From assembly GCA_937949615.1 (NCBI GenBank), contig CALEDQ010000031.1, positions 62,001 to 126,000 of the forward strand: DNA of 64,000 nucleotides, given 5' to 3'. Below are positions 1 through 10,300 of this stretch, piece after piece. A model generated the notes under the pieces. It did no database searches. It worked only from the letters and a program-made list of their open reading frames with translations, and was not told where the DNA came from. How positions within the stretch are numbered: position 1 is the stretch's first letter; each line of letters begins with the position of its first letter. Made by a program: the position numbers and the translations under genes. This DNA comes from an uncultured bacterium. GTDB taxonomy: Bacteria; Muiribacteriota; Ozemobacteria; Ozemobacterales; Ozemobacteraceae.

Positions 1-989
1 AAACCGAGATCTTCAAGGTTGACCTTCAGTGAGGTCTGGTCAAGAATACGCATAACGATCTTTTCGCCCCAGATAACCGGCAGAACCGAAACGCGAAGGT
101 CGATCATGCGGTTGGCTACTTTGATCTTGATGCGGCCGTCCTGTGGCAGACGCTTTTCAGCGATATTCAGCGACGACATGATTTTGATACGCGAAGTGAT
201 AGCTGCAGTAGCCTTCTTCGGCGGGTTCATGGCGGTGAACATCATACCGTCCTGGCGGTATCTGATGCGCAGTTCCTTCTCGAACGGCTCGATATGAATA
301 TCTGAAACCCCGTTCTGCACAGCCTGAGAAATGACCAGGTTGCAGAGACGGATAATCGGCGCGTCGTTTTCGCCGAGTTCGCCGAGGCCATCGAGGTCTT
401 CGTCGTCGGTGTGGCCGATATCTTCAAGGTCGTCCATCAGTTTGTCCTGCTGGGCGACGGCGCCGTAGGCATCCTGGAGGGCTTTGTTGATGTCGGTATG
501 GGTAGCGACGACCGGTTTGACCATCAGGCCTGTCATCAGCTGAATATCGTCGATGGCGATAATGTTGAGCGGGTCGACCATGGCAACGGTGAGCTTGTTG
601 CCGACCTTGTTGATCGGAATCAGCATGTGGCGCTTGGCAATGTGCTCAGGCACCAGCTTGGCGATAACCGGGTCGATCAGGTAGTTAGACAGGTCGATGA
701 AAGGGATGCGCAGCTGTTTCGACAGGATCTGAACGATATCCTGTTCGGTGACCAGGTGCATTTCAACAAGAACAGCGCCAAGGCGTTTGCCGCTCTTTTT
801 CTGGAGAGCGAGCGCCTGCTGCAACTGTTCTTCATTGATCAGACCTTCGGAAATGAGCGCATCGCCAAGGCGCATTTTCTTGGAAAGAATCGAAGTTGCA
901 GCCGCAGATTTTGGGGTGGGTGGACCTGGTGGGGCGCCGGCGCCGGCCCCTGCTGGTGCTCCTGGCTGTGCAGGCAGAGATTGATTCAT
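1..989 (-). CDS. pilB: PilB/GspE-type pilus assembly ATPase, 5' part only
   Basis: The minus-strand reading frame is open from an ATG at 989 to the window edge (about 329 residues), so the gene is cut by the window. After a Pro/Gly/Ala-rich N-terminus (residues ~5-27) comes an MshEN/T2SSE N-terminal domain (about 36-145) with the typical KMRLGDALISEGLI start. The opening of the secretion ATPase domain follows, with VSDIHIEPFEKELRIRYRQDG near residue 230 and a conserved EKRLPQDGRI segment. Walker A and B boxes lie beyond the window. In this family the hexameric ATPase powers type IV pilus extension or type II secretion from the cytoplasmic face. An AAGGAAGGA ribosome site precedes the ATG. The gene has its own candidate promoter and follows aroE. 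PilB is favoured over GspE or MshE only by general resemblance. Confidence 0.9.
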   Translation of the reverse strand, partial: MNQSLPAQPGAPAGAGAGAPPGPPTPKSAAATSILSKKMRLGDALISEGLINEEQLQQALALQKKSGKRLGAVLVEMHLVTEQDIVQILSKQLRIPFIDLSNYLIDPVIAKLVPEHIAKRHMLIPINKVGNKLTVAMVDPLNIIAIDDIQLMTGLMVKPVVATHTDINKALQDAYGAVAQQDKLMDDLEDIGHTDDEDLDGLGELGENDAPIIRLCNLVISQAVQNGVSDIHIEPFEKELRIRYRQDGMMFTAMNPPKKATAAITSRIKIMSSLNIAEKRLPQDGRIKIKVANRMIDLRVSVLPVIWGEKIVMRILDQTSLKVNLEDLG

Positions 990-1022
990 TTCTGCAGTTC
1001 CTTCCTTATTTCTTTACCAGAA

Positions 1023-1051
1023 ATAATGCCTCAAATTGTCGTGATTATCAA
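1023..1051 (-). promoter_or_regulatory. Candidate sigma-70 promoter of the pilB-type gene
   Basis: Read on the minus strand, TTGATA (1051-1046), a 17-base spacer and CATTAT (1028-1023) lie in the 73-base gap between aroE and the pilB-type gene. The -35 box and spacer are near ideal and the -10 box is moderate. Transcription would start about 26 bases before the ATG, leaving room for the visible ribosome site. Confidence 0.5.
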
Positions 1052-1062
1052 GAATAACATGA

Positions 1063-1938
1063 TCATGAATAGATACAGCTTCTGATAACATCCTCCGGCG
1101 CGTCTTTGCCGGTAAGCAGGCTGAACGATTCAATGCCCTGCTCAAACAACAGTTCGCGACCGTCAATCACAACACAACCCCGGTTCCTGGCCGATGCAGC
1201 CAGCTTTGAGTCCGGTGCATAGTTGAAGTCGATGAAGATTTTTCCTTTGTCGAGGTTTTTGTCGAACTCGGGAATGTGATCTTCAGAGGACCATCCCAGT
1301 GGGGTAGTGTTGATGATTATATCAGATTCTTCAAGTGCATACGCAAAGTTTTTATTATTCCAGGCAAGCCTGGTAATTGCCATATCGGCAGGGTAGTGCT
1401 TATTGTTGATAAATTCATCACTGGCCTGGTGACCGTGTTGCTCAGAAAATTTACGGGCTATCTGAAAAATTTTTTGTGGCTGGCTTCGTTTTAATGCCCA
1501 AAGCGCGGTAAGAGAAGAAGCCCCGCTGCCCAGAATGGTTGTACAACCCTGTGCCTGGGGGATTCGGGCCAGAATGCGCTGCAGGCCGGTTACATCGGTG
1601 TTCCAGCCTTCGCCGCCGATTTTCCCCAATTTTATGGTGTTGACGACACCGGTTGACCGTGCTGGTTCATGCAGCAGTCGACAAAAAGAAGTCGCCTGCT
1701 GTTTAAGCGGCCGGGTAACATTGATGCCACAGACGTTCAGGGCCGAAAGCCCGGCCAGCGCAGTTGCTGCGTCTTCTTCAGCGACATCGAATGCAAGATA
1801 AACCGCGTCAGTTTCTGTGGCTGCCAGGGCAGCATTCCAGAACTTCGGGCTCAGAGAATGGGAAACCGGACTGCCGATCAGGCCAAATACCCTGGTCGAA
1901 CCGGTTATCGAAGGAAAATTATTCTTTCTGTTCAGCAA
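1063..1938 (-). CDS. aroE: Shikimate dehydrogenase
   Basis: The 291-residue protein should reduce 3-dehydroshikimate to shikimate with NADPH in the cytosolic aromatic amino acid pathway. It shows the substrate-binding start GSPVSHSLSPKFW (23-35), NVTRPLK with the probable catalytic Lys79, and NTDVTGL with Asp115. The nucleotide loop GSGASSL is a relaxed version of the usual GAGG, and NTTPLG and GRELLFEQG follow. Length is normal for the family. The start is a TTG because no ATG or GTG exists between it and the in-frame TAA of the preceding STAS gene, 33 bases upstream. No strong ribosome site is visible, so expression probably depends on the STAS transcript. Other aro genes are not adjacent. 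Confidence 0.9.
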   Translation of the reverse strand: MLNRKNNFPSITGSTRVFGLIGSPVSHSLSPKFWNAALAATETDAVYLAFDVAEEDAATALAGLSALNVCGINVTRPLKQQATSFCRLLHEPARSTGVVNTIKLGKIGGEGWNTDVTGLQRILARIPQAQGCTTILGSGASSLTALWALKRSQPQKIFQIARKFSEQHGHQASDEFINNKHYPADMAITRLAWNNKNFAYALEESDIIINTTPLGWSSEDHIPEFDKNLDKGKIFIDFNYAPDSKLAASARNRGCVVIDGRELLFEQGIESFSLLTGKDAPEDVIRSCIYS

Positions 1939-1971
1939 GTTGCGGGTTGTTTCTGGCAGAGAATCGAAGGT

Positions 1972-2316
1972 TTAACTGAAGCTTTTGAGGGCACTTTCTT
2001 CAGAATCGAAAATTTCGAAAACCTTGGTCAGTCTGGTAAGTTCAAGCAATTCTCTGACAGCGGGAGAAAGATTGAGGAGCTTGAGATCGCCGTTTTCTTT
2101 TTTTACTCTTTTCAGGGTACCCGCAATTACTCCAAGACCCATGCTGTTCAGGTAACTGACATCACCAAAGTCCATTACCAGGCGATTTTTTCCTTCGTTG
2201 ACTATGGCTTCCATTTTGTCTTTGAGCTGGTTGACCGTTTCGGTGCCAATTTCGCCCCGCAGTACAACCAGGGTAATGTTGTTTCCCTTGGGTCTTAAGT
2301 CGATTTTGATTTCCAT
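1972..2316 (-). CDS. STAS-domain anti-sigma factor antagonist
   Basis: This single-domain STAS protein of 114 residues resembles SpoIIAA/RsbV-type anti-anti-sigma factors. The signature VMDFGDVSYLNSMGLGVI lies around residues 47-63, with Ser58 in the position normally phosphorylated by a kinase/anti-sigma partner. In the unphosphorylated state such proteins bind the anti-sigma factor and free the sigma factor. No kinase, phosphatase or sigma gene is visible nearby, so the partner is unknown. The gene sits between the PorV-like gene and aroE and probably shares a transcript with aroE. It could regulate envelope or motility genes, but nothing here shows that. Confidence 0.88.
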   Translation of the reverse strand: MEIKIDLRPKGNNITLVVLRGEIGTETVNQLKDKMEAIVNEGKNRLVMDFGDVSYLNSMGLGVIAGTLKRVKKENGDLKLLNLSPAVRELLELTRLTKVFEIFDSEESALKSFS

Positions 2317-2370
2317 GCTGGTTTTGTTCCTCCCGGCATTAATTTTGGTTAAGGCTCTAAAACTACCTCA

Positions 2371-2396
2371 TCTTTCTCTTGAATGCAAGAGAAAGA
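2371..2396 (-). terminator. Hairpin after the PorV-like gene
   Basis: Two perfect 11-base arms (2371-2381 and 2386-2396) flank a 4-base loop just beyond the PorV-like stop codon. The stem is AT-rich and no clear T-run follows on the minus strand. It may be a weak terminator, an attenuator or an mRNA-stability element between the barrel gene and the STAS gene. Confidence 0.4.
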
Positions 2397-2428
2397 CGAG
2401 GGCTTGTAACGGGGTTTTCAGTAAAGTA

Positions 2429-3439
2429 TCAGAATTGTTTTGAAGCAGAGATTCGGTGAGCGTCACCGAGAGTTTCATCGGCGTATGAGTAGTCAAACCG
2501 CCAGGTATCAAGCTTGAAGCTGGCACCGAGGGTGAGGTCGCCGTCATGCGAGCCAAGTCTGAGAGCGGCATAATCCTGCAGCCACCATTCGGCACCGGCG
2601 AACAGTTTGGCATCCATATCCTGAACTTTGTTGATATCAGCTGCCAGAGTCAGTTTGTCATTGGCTTTGTGGGCAATACCAATGGTTGTAGTGGTTGGAA
2701 CCTTGTCAGAATGGCCAGAAGCGGTGTCCCAGTCCATATTTTCGCCAAGGTCTCTGAAAGTGAGACCAAAGGTGGTCTTTTCGCTGCTTTCATACATAAA
2801 GCCAAAGTCGAGACCCCAGCTGCTGGCAGAATTGGTAAACAGTTCCTGCTTCAGGTATTTAAGGTTGACACCACCGTAAAATTTGTCAGAAAGTCTGCGT
2901 GCATAAGAGGCGAAAGTGTTCTTTTCAACATCTTTGAAATAACCGAAAATATAGACATTTTCGCCATTCCAGAAACTTCCGTCAGGTCGTGTGGCCGGCT
3001 CATTGTTGTTGGCAGGACCATAAGTTCTCAACGTCGGGTCGGCGTTGTCTGCCACACCGACTTTATCTGCCAGGCGGGTTTCGGGGATACCGTCAACTCC
3101 GAAGGTCATGTGCGAAAGAGCGACAACACCCTTGCTCTTGCCATCTTTATCCTTAAGAAGATGAGCGTAGTTGAAGAAGTTGTATTCGCGGTCCATGGTC
3201 AGGTCAGCATGCATGAACGAAGCTTCGTTTTTCTGCAGGCGGGCGAGGCCGGCCGGGTTCCAGAATGAGGCGGTCGAATCGTCGGCGAGAGCGGTGAATG
3301 CACTGCCCATGCCGAGCGCTCTGGCGCCAACACCCATCTTGAGATATGCACCTGCCTGGCCGGCTGATTCGGCGAAGGCGGTACCCATGGTGCCCAGACT
3401 GAGAGCCACCAGGAAGAGGGTTTTTAAAACCTTTTTCAT
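2429..3439 (-). CDS. PorV/PorQ-like (UPF0164) outer-membrane beta-barrel protein
   Basis: The 336-residue precursor has a clear Sec signal peptide, with probable cleavage after GTAFA at about residue 23. The mature start has the family signature GARALGMGSAFTALADD and then FWNPAGL. Alternating polar/hydrophobic beta strands with aromatic ends follow, and the chain finishes in a terminal Phe, as usual for outer-membrane barrels inserted by BamA. Family members include PorV, which hands type IX secretion cargo to its surface partner, but many UPF0164 proteins occur in bacteria without that system and their role is open. Here the gene lies downstream of two giant secreted proteins with FlgD/type-IX-like tails, which makes a link in secretion or surface display possible. 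A terminator separates it from those genes, so it has its own promoter. Confidence 0.8.
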   Translation of the reverse strand: MKKVLKTLFLVALSLGTMGTAFAESAGQAGAYLKMGVGARALGMGSAFTALADDSTASFWNPAGLARLQKNEASFMHADLTMDREYNFFNYAHLLKDKDGKSKGVVALSHMTFGVDGIPETRLADKVGVADNADPTLRTYGPANNNEPATRPDGSFWNGENVYIFGYFKDVEKNTFASYARRLSDKFYGGVNLKYLKQELFTNSASSWGLDFGFMYESSEKTTFGLTFRDLGENMDWDTASGHSDKVPTTTTIGIAHKANDKLTLAADINKVQDMDAKLFAGAEWWLQDYAALRLGSHDGDLTLGASFKLDTWRFDYSYADETLGDAHRISASKQF

Positions 3440-3565
3440 ATTGTTTCCCCTTACAAGTCGATAGAACTAGTTATCTATCTTTTCGGCAGAGAAGTTAATT
3501 TTATGAACGATTTTTTTTGGTTTTTTCCTGAGATTCTTTAGCAGGTCAGAAATCCCAGATGTTCT

Positions 3566-3615
3566 AAAAAGACCGTTGCCGGTTCCAGGCAACAGATGCA
3601 GGAACCGGCAACGGT
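3566..3615 (-). terminator. Rho-independent terminator after lipoprotein B
   Basis: Perfect 15-base arms at 3572-3586 and 3601-3615 form a GC-rich stem. On the minus strand it is followed by C and five T (3571-3566). It lies 12 bases after the lipoprotein B stop codon and closes the giant B/lipoprotein B transcript. Confidence 0.88.
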
Positions 3616-3626
3616 TTTGTGGCAGA

Positions 3627-4310
3627 TCAGTTGTTGAATTTCAACCCGAGTGCAACAAGAGAATTATAGATCTGGGTCACCGAACTGTCGTTGGACTGTT
3701 CAATGCTGCGGGCAAAATTGATCTTGGTCGCAGCTCTGGAAGTATCTCCTGTCCAGAAATAACACCAGGCAAGCATTGCGTGCGCTTCAGCATTGCTGAC
3801 CCCGATAGGGTTCTTTGCACTGAACGTTGTTGAGTTTTCGCGCAGTCCAACTTCTTCAAGCAGTTTGACTGCCTGGGCAAAACCATCTTTCTGGCCGCGC
3901 TGGATCAATGCAGCCGCCAGACCAACTCTCGATTCATTGTTAGTGGCGGCAGCCTGCGAGAACGCAGAGAAGCCTGATTCAATACCGGTTGACCTGGTCA
4001 GTGACCAGCCAAGACCATTATAGGCCTCAATTTTCTGAGTATTCGATATCGATGTCGAAGTCAGGGCCTGGTTGAATTTATTGATGGCACTGCTGTAAGC
4101 GCCATATTTGAAATCTTCCCAGCCTGAAAGTATCAGCGAGTCGATATCGGTTTCGCCGGTGCCGCCGGTGCCGCCAACACCAGTTCCGGTTCCTGGAGTC
4201 GGTATTTCTGGCGGAATGGTGTATCTGCCGCTGCCACCACCACTGCCGCAGCCGCTGGCAATCATGATGATGGATAATATTGCAACCAGCACGATCATTC
4301 TTCTGTTCAT
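3627..4310 (-). CDS. TPR-like lipoprotein B, partner of giant protein B
   Basis: No named family is recognised. From the ATG at 4310 the protein has 227 residues. This start is preferred over an upstream ATG at 4343 because a GGAGAT ribosome site stands 7 bases before it and a compact lipoprotein signal follows. The lipobox is IASGC. After the acylated Cys comes a Gly/Ser/Thr/Pro linker with GTGTG runs. Helical TPR-like segments follow, with GWEDFKYGAYSSAINKF, EAYNGLGW, and EAHAMLAWCYFWTGD near the end. These three segments recur in lipoprotein A (14480-15256), so the two are paralogues. The gene starts 63 bases after the giant B stop and ends at a strong terminator, suggesting a two-gene unit. 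A membrane-anchored partner or assembly factor for the giant protein is an inference. Confidence 0.8.
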   Translation of the reverse strand: MNRRMIVLVAILSIIMIASGCGSGGGSGRYTIPPEIPTPGTGTGVGGTGGTGETDIDSLILSGWEDFKYGAYSSAINKFNQALTSTSISNTQKIEAYNGLGWSLTRSTGIESGFSAFSQAAATNNESRVGLAAALIQRGQKDGFAQAVKLLEEVGLRENSTTFSAKNPIGVSNAEAHAMLAWCYFWTGDTSRAATKINFARSIEQSNDSSVTQIYNSLVALGLKFNN

Positions 4311-4373
4311 ATTTATATCTCCAGTCTGCTCAGCAGATTTCATTACCTGAGTTCTTCATATCGTTCCTGAATC

Positions 4374-7300
4374 TCATCTCAATACCGCGATCTTGTGGGT
4401 ATAACGGGTTTTCTTTTCGTAGTTGTCAGGATCTCTGACTTCGATTTTCGCAAAGTAAACGCCATTGGCCACTGCTTTGCCGTCTTTGTTTCTGAGATCC
4501 CAGACGACGTCCTGAACGACTTTGCCGGCGCCATTGGGACTCTGGCGCATTACCAGATCGTTGGTGGCAGCCACTAGATGTCCGGCAGTATCGTAGATTT
4601 TCACTCTGATCTCTTCAGCGTCAACTTCGTTGCGGTTGGTGCTGATTCTGAGACTTACACGATTGCGGGCCGGGTTCGGGAACTGCACGACTTCATGAAT
4701 CTTGAGTGGCGGCTGGGCCACAAATCTCAGAGCCGGAAGGACATTCAGGTTGCCGGCTTTGTCGGCAATCTGCAGAGCAATGCTGTGCTCACCCGATACC
4801 ATGTCGTCGATAATGGAGAAGCGGGCGACGGTAGCTGTTTCATCAAGCATGACCGGGTATTTTCTGCCATCGAGAACTGCTATGGCTGTTTCTGGTGCGA
4901 TACCCGAGGCGAATTCTTCGATCGACCAGGTGAATACCGGCCTGCTTTCGCGCACCGGGGCTGAGGTGATGTCGTTGAGCATGCTGGCGCGGGGTGCCCT
5001 GGTGTCACGCATCAGGGCAAAGGTGCCGGCCGTTGCAGCCGAGAAGTGCAGATTGCCATTTTCGGCCGAATAATCGACTTTTTTCCAGCCTGAACCATCA
5101 TTGTGATAGAGCGCTGCGCCACTGAGTGTCTGAGGCTCAGCCTTCATGCTCATTGCAACGGCACCCTGCAGACGGCCTGCCGGAATCACCAGACTGTATG
5201 CCTGACCAAGCGGTTCGAGTTCTTCAGACGCTCTGTCGGAAGCAACCACGCTGGCTTTGATCGACTTGAGCTGAGTCTGAGTCATGCCGACAAGGGCGCT
5301 CGGCATTATCTGGCTGCCTCTGACTGAGGCATTGCCGGTTTTGCTGAGTTTTTCAGGGATAATCAATACAAGGGTATCTTTGTTGAGAGTTCCTGGTTCG
5401 AAAACCGCTTCGACATTGCCGTCACCTGATTTTACAGCGGCCCGCATCGAGGCGTTTACGAAGGCAGTGGTAAAGCTGAAGTTGGCGGTACCGGTGTTCT
5501 GCGAAATGTCTTTGGCGGTGACCTTGATGGTTGCAACACCAGGGTAGTTGCGGTCAAGATGGGCACCACCGATGAACATGCGCAGGTCTGTGCCGGAATT
5601 GAGAAGCAGTGCGACTGAGGTGCCGCCGCTCTGAGTTATTGCAGCCGAGGGCTGACCAGAAATATCTTCGTTGGCTTTTACGACCACAACCACGTCAAAT
5701 TCGTTTGCCGGGTTGCTGAATGCTGTGATTGTAAGCGCCGGAGGAGTTACGTCACGGCCTTCGAACGAAATCGAACTGTTGCTGCTGTTACCGATCAGAT
5801 CTTTGACGTTGGTTACTGTCAGACTGTAGGTATTGCCCTCGCTGATATCTTTGGCTGCTGTTAAGACAACCGACTTGAGGTCGGCTCTGATGCTGGCACT
5901 GTCGATCTGGATCGTAGTGGTGCCAACTGTCAGAGTATAGTTCTGCGGATTGATGGCGCTGCTGTTTTCAAGCTGTTCATCGAATACCACATTGAATTTT
6001 CTCTGGCTGGTGACGCCATCATAGGTGATGGCACTGATTACCGGGCCGCGGGTATCAGCTGTAAAACTCTGCTGGTTGTTGCCGGCGGTGATGTCATCGC
6101 CGTCAACGCTGAATACAGCGAGAGGTGTTACGGTTACGGTGTAGAGCGTGCCATTCTGTGCGCTTCCGAGGACCGGAGTCAGAGAGGCAGTGACGACTCT
6201 CGGATTGGTAGCGCTGACTTTGGGGCCAGAGATGGCCAGACCGGCCGGTGAAACCGGCGAAATCGAGTAAGACGGGCCTTCGGCGCTGCTGACGAGAACA
6301 TCGTGGCTGAAGGTCATGCGAACGCCGTCAAGACCAACCTGAGTGACGCTTTCAAGCTTGAATACCGATTTAACGACAGTTACTTCGGTTGTGAGCGCTG
6401 CAACGTTACCGGCAAGGTCGGTAATTTTTACGACGTAGGTGCCGTCATTGACTGCCTGACCCTTGTCGTCATTACCATCCCAGATGGCGAACAGCGGCGA
6501 GAGAACATCGACCTGCTGGACTGTCAGCTCGCGGATAAGGGTCGAGCCGGACATGATTTTTACGAGGGCTGTTCCAGATGCGAGCGGTTCAGTGAGATAG
6601 GTGCCTTCGACGACCTCGATACGCAGGTCGTTTTTGCGTGAATTGAATCTGGTGACCGCATCACCGATGGCAACGTTGGCGCCCTTGTTGACCTTGAACA
6701 TGGTGATTCTTTCGAGAACCGGCACGTCGCGGTCGATTACCAGGGTTGCAGTCGCTCTGCTGGTTGTGGTCAGAGGAACCCCCAGATTGCCGGCGAGGTC
6801 GACCAGGCTGACTTCATAATGACCTGAAAGGTTGGCAGGCACTGAATCAGAGCTTTTGCCATCGAAGTTGATGGTGTAGCCGGAACTTGAGTAGCTGCTC
6901 ATTACGTAAGTATTTTTGCGTTCACCTGCTTTGGTCAGGCGCATTTTCATACCCTGGCCAATATCACCGGTAATTACATTGATTTTGGCGACGCTCGACA
7001 CGGTCGGGCTGAAGTAAGCCCGGTTGTTGAGAACTTTGAGATTGGTGAACTGCCATTCTGAAACTCTGGGAGCCCGGCGGTCATAGACGATGTTGCCGCG
7101 ACGGCTGCCTTCGTTGCCGGCCAGATCATAGAATCTCAGCTCATAGGTAATCGGAACTTCTGAAACGATAAGCTGTCCGTCTGCTTTGGTTCCATCCCAT
7201 ACTGATTCCCAGGCAGTGCCTGAAGAAGAGGGTTTCGCAGTGAGGCTGGCGACCAGCTGACTGCCATCGCTTGTATAGATTCTCAACCAGCCGGTAGCAT

Positions 7301-10300
7301 CTCTCGGCAGAGTATCGAATTCGATACTGATCGTGGCAATGCCTGGCAGATTGGCCTGATTGCTGTAATCAGAGCTGACGTCGGGGCTGTAGGGCTGGTT
7401 ATAGACGAAGTCGTCGGCAAAGTTGGCAACAGTCGACTGCAGCGTCTGAACTCTGTAAGCCCTGACGTTCGGGCCTTTTGAATGAATGTTGATTACGGTT
7501 GGCAGAGTGACGTCGGAGCCTTTGTTGCCGGCTTCGTCATAGCCACCGGTTATGGCATAGTAGCATTCACCCTGAGTTGTGCTCGCATCGAACGAGTTGG
7601 AGTTGATGAATTCTGCGGTAGCTGAGCCAACCCAACCGCTCCAGCTGAAGCTCATGACCGTATTGGCTCCCTGAACGAGTCTGAGGGTCGGTCTGGCAAA
7701 ACTGGTGTTGGTCTGGTCCATGGCTTCGTTGAAGAATACTCTGACCCGCAGATTGCCGGCACCGGTAACACCGATGGTCGTCGGTGAAGAGGCGTTGATG
7801 GCAAAGGGGGCTGCGTTGTCGAATATCATCGGGTAACTGGTTACCTGGTTGAAGCCATACTGATAGGCACTGCTGTCGACTTTTTTGCTGAGGTCGAAAG
7901 CTGCAGAGGCAACACCGTTCTGGCGGTTGTCGACATTGAAGATATCGGTGAAACCGGAAACTTTTACGTAAACCGGAACACGCTGGAAGTTGCCGGCTTC
8001 AGGCAGGCCGGTGTTGGCAAACTGAATTGCTGTGCGTGTCACTCCGCCCTGATTGTGATCGAGCCAGCTGACAAAGCGACCGGTATCGATCTTTTCATCA
8101 GTTCCCTGTCTGAAGAGTTCGATGGTTGGCTGAATGTTGCGGGCGATCGGCACTCTGACGTCGGCAGAGAGGGTCGCGGTATCAAAAGCGACTTCGTAGA
8201 AGAAACCATCGGCGGGCTGCCCCTTGAACAGGGCAGAATCAGCTTTAACCGGAGTGATGGCCACAGTGTGGATTCTGGCCGGGGTATAGCCGACTGGTGT
8301 GATCGTGGTTAATTTGGCGGCAGTGCCGCTGGTGCCCGGGTAAACTTCGCTGCTGTTGCCCCACATGTCTTTGAAGGCATTGGTCGAGCAGGCAAGGTAG
8401 AATTCACTGGTGCCCCAGCTGAGCATGGTTTTGAGTGCTTCAGCGGTCAGCGGAATTCTGACGGTTGTCGAAGCATAGCGGGTGTTCAGATCGGTGTAGC
8501 TGTTGCTTCCGGTCCACTTGACCATGGGGTTGACATTGCTTGAACTGCCGAGAGAGATCGAGCGGCCGGTGTTGGTATCGCTCTTTTCATAAATGTAAAC
8601 TCTTGACAGATCAACCGGCATGGTTCTGCTGAGAGCAAGGGTGCTTTCGCTGTATGGATCATCGAAAAGCCTTGCCTTGCGGTTGTTCTGCATGTTGATC
8701 GTCAGAATCGGAGTGGCGCCTGAGAGGTCGAGGTTGATATTCGAACTGATCTGGAAAGGTGTGTTCAGCGGAGTAAGATTTGCGGTCACGGCATTGACCG
8801 GCAGAATCGGCATGACGCTGTTGCCTTCGAAGTCTCTGATCAGAGTCGGGCTGGTGGTCGGGTAAGGCGGCGGTTCAAGATCGGTGCCATTGACCTGCAG
8901 ATGGAACTGGCTGCCAAGGCGGCCATATTTAAGAGCAATCCAGTCCTGGGCTTCTTCAGAAAGTTCGATTCTGAGAACCCTGCTGGTGTTCTGAACATCA
9001 TTCGGATCGAAGGTATCGACGGCCTGAGTGTTGAAACGATAGGCATTGGCCCAGGTTTCGTTGTTCGAGCCCTTGTTATACCAGATTGCCAGCTGTCTGA
9101 GAGAAAGAGCGGTCAGAGTCGTCGGGTCGACATCTTTGTCGAATTCGATATACAGAGAACGTCTTTCAGCGTCGGTAAGGTTGGCAACATAGCGCCCACC
9201 AGTCAGTTTCGGTCTGATGGTGTAGTCGGTGGGCACATCGACGGTGGTCAGTGTGATATTGCGCGAAACCGGTTTCAGCCAGTTGCCGGCAACGTCTTTG
9301 GCAATCGGCGTAATGTTGTCGGTCGGATTCTGATTGTTGTTGGTGGCTACAGAGATATAAAGTGTGCGTTTGCCCCAGTCGGCGATGACACTTTTGGTCT
9401 GTGAAGCCAGCTGGATTGACATCATGTTGCTGTCGACATCTGTAAACAGAAGATCGATGGCCGGGTCGAGCTGAACTGCGGCATTCAGTGACAGCTGAAC
9501 GTCGGTCTGGTCAGCCTTATAACCCAGTCTTACATAGCTGATGTCGAAGGTTGCGGGGCTGATCTGCTCTGAGAACCAGATGCTCAGAACACGGCCGTCG
9601 TAAGAGGCAGAGGTTACTTCTGGTCTGCGGCTGTCGACTGCGAGCTGATTGTAAGTATCTTCGACATAATCACGGTTGCCGGCCTTGTCGACCACATAGA
9701 TTCTGAATGTTGGTGTGGCAAGGTCAAAGCTGCCGTCCTGCAGCGGGAAATGGGCATACTGAGTCGGGTAGGCGACACCGACCGTTTTAAAATACTGGCC
9801 ATCGGCCTGCAGCATGTAGGTTGAAGTTGCGCCAAGCGGAGAAAGATCGATGTAGGCCCGGTTGCTGGCGTCGGCTTCAGTGAGCTGAACGACTACCCCG
9901 ATAGTGTCTGAGGCTGTTCCATTGCCGACATTGGCTACCCATGCCTCAGCCTGGTTGGACTGAGCGAATACTCTCTGGAAAGTTGTCGACTTGTTGATCT
10001 GGGGCGGGTGGTTGTCAAAACTGATTCCTGGGCTTGGCGTAATCAGTGAAGAGGTTGCCAGGTTGTCGGCATCGTCAGACATGAAAATGCGCATGGTTAC
10101 CGAAGCGCCGTTAATGTTGCGCCATTCGCCGTCGGCGAGGGGCTCACCGGTATTTCTGGTGCCGGTAGCCAGCATGAATGTAGCTTCCCAGATGTTGCTG
10201 CCGATCAGCTGATACATCGGAGCTTTGTAAACGGTTTCGCCACCGGTTGTCTGATAGATCACGACGCTGACGGAGCCCGGGTCGCTGAGACGGTCGATTT

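Noticed and set aside
2429..3439. Evidence for a complete type IX secretion system
   Set aside because: Only a PorV-like protein and FlgD-type tails are seen, and both occur outside that system.
3480..3487. FliA-like promoter before the PorV-like gene
   Set aside because: Only GCCGAAAA is present, with no -35 at proper spacing, so it is not listed as a feature.
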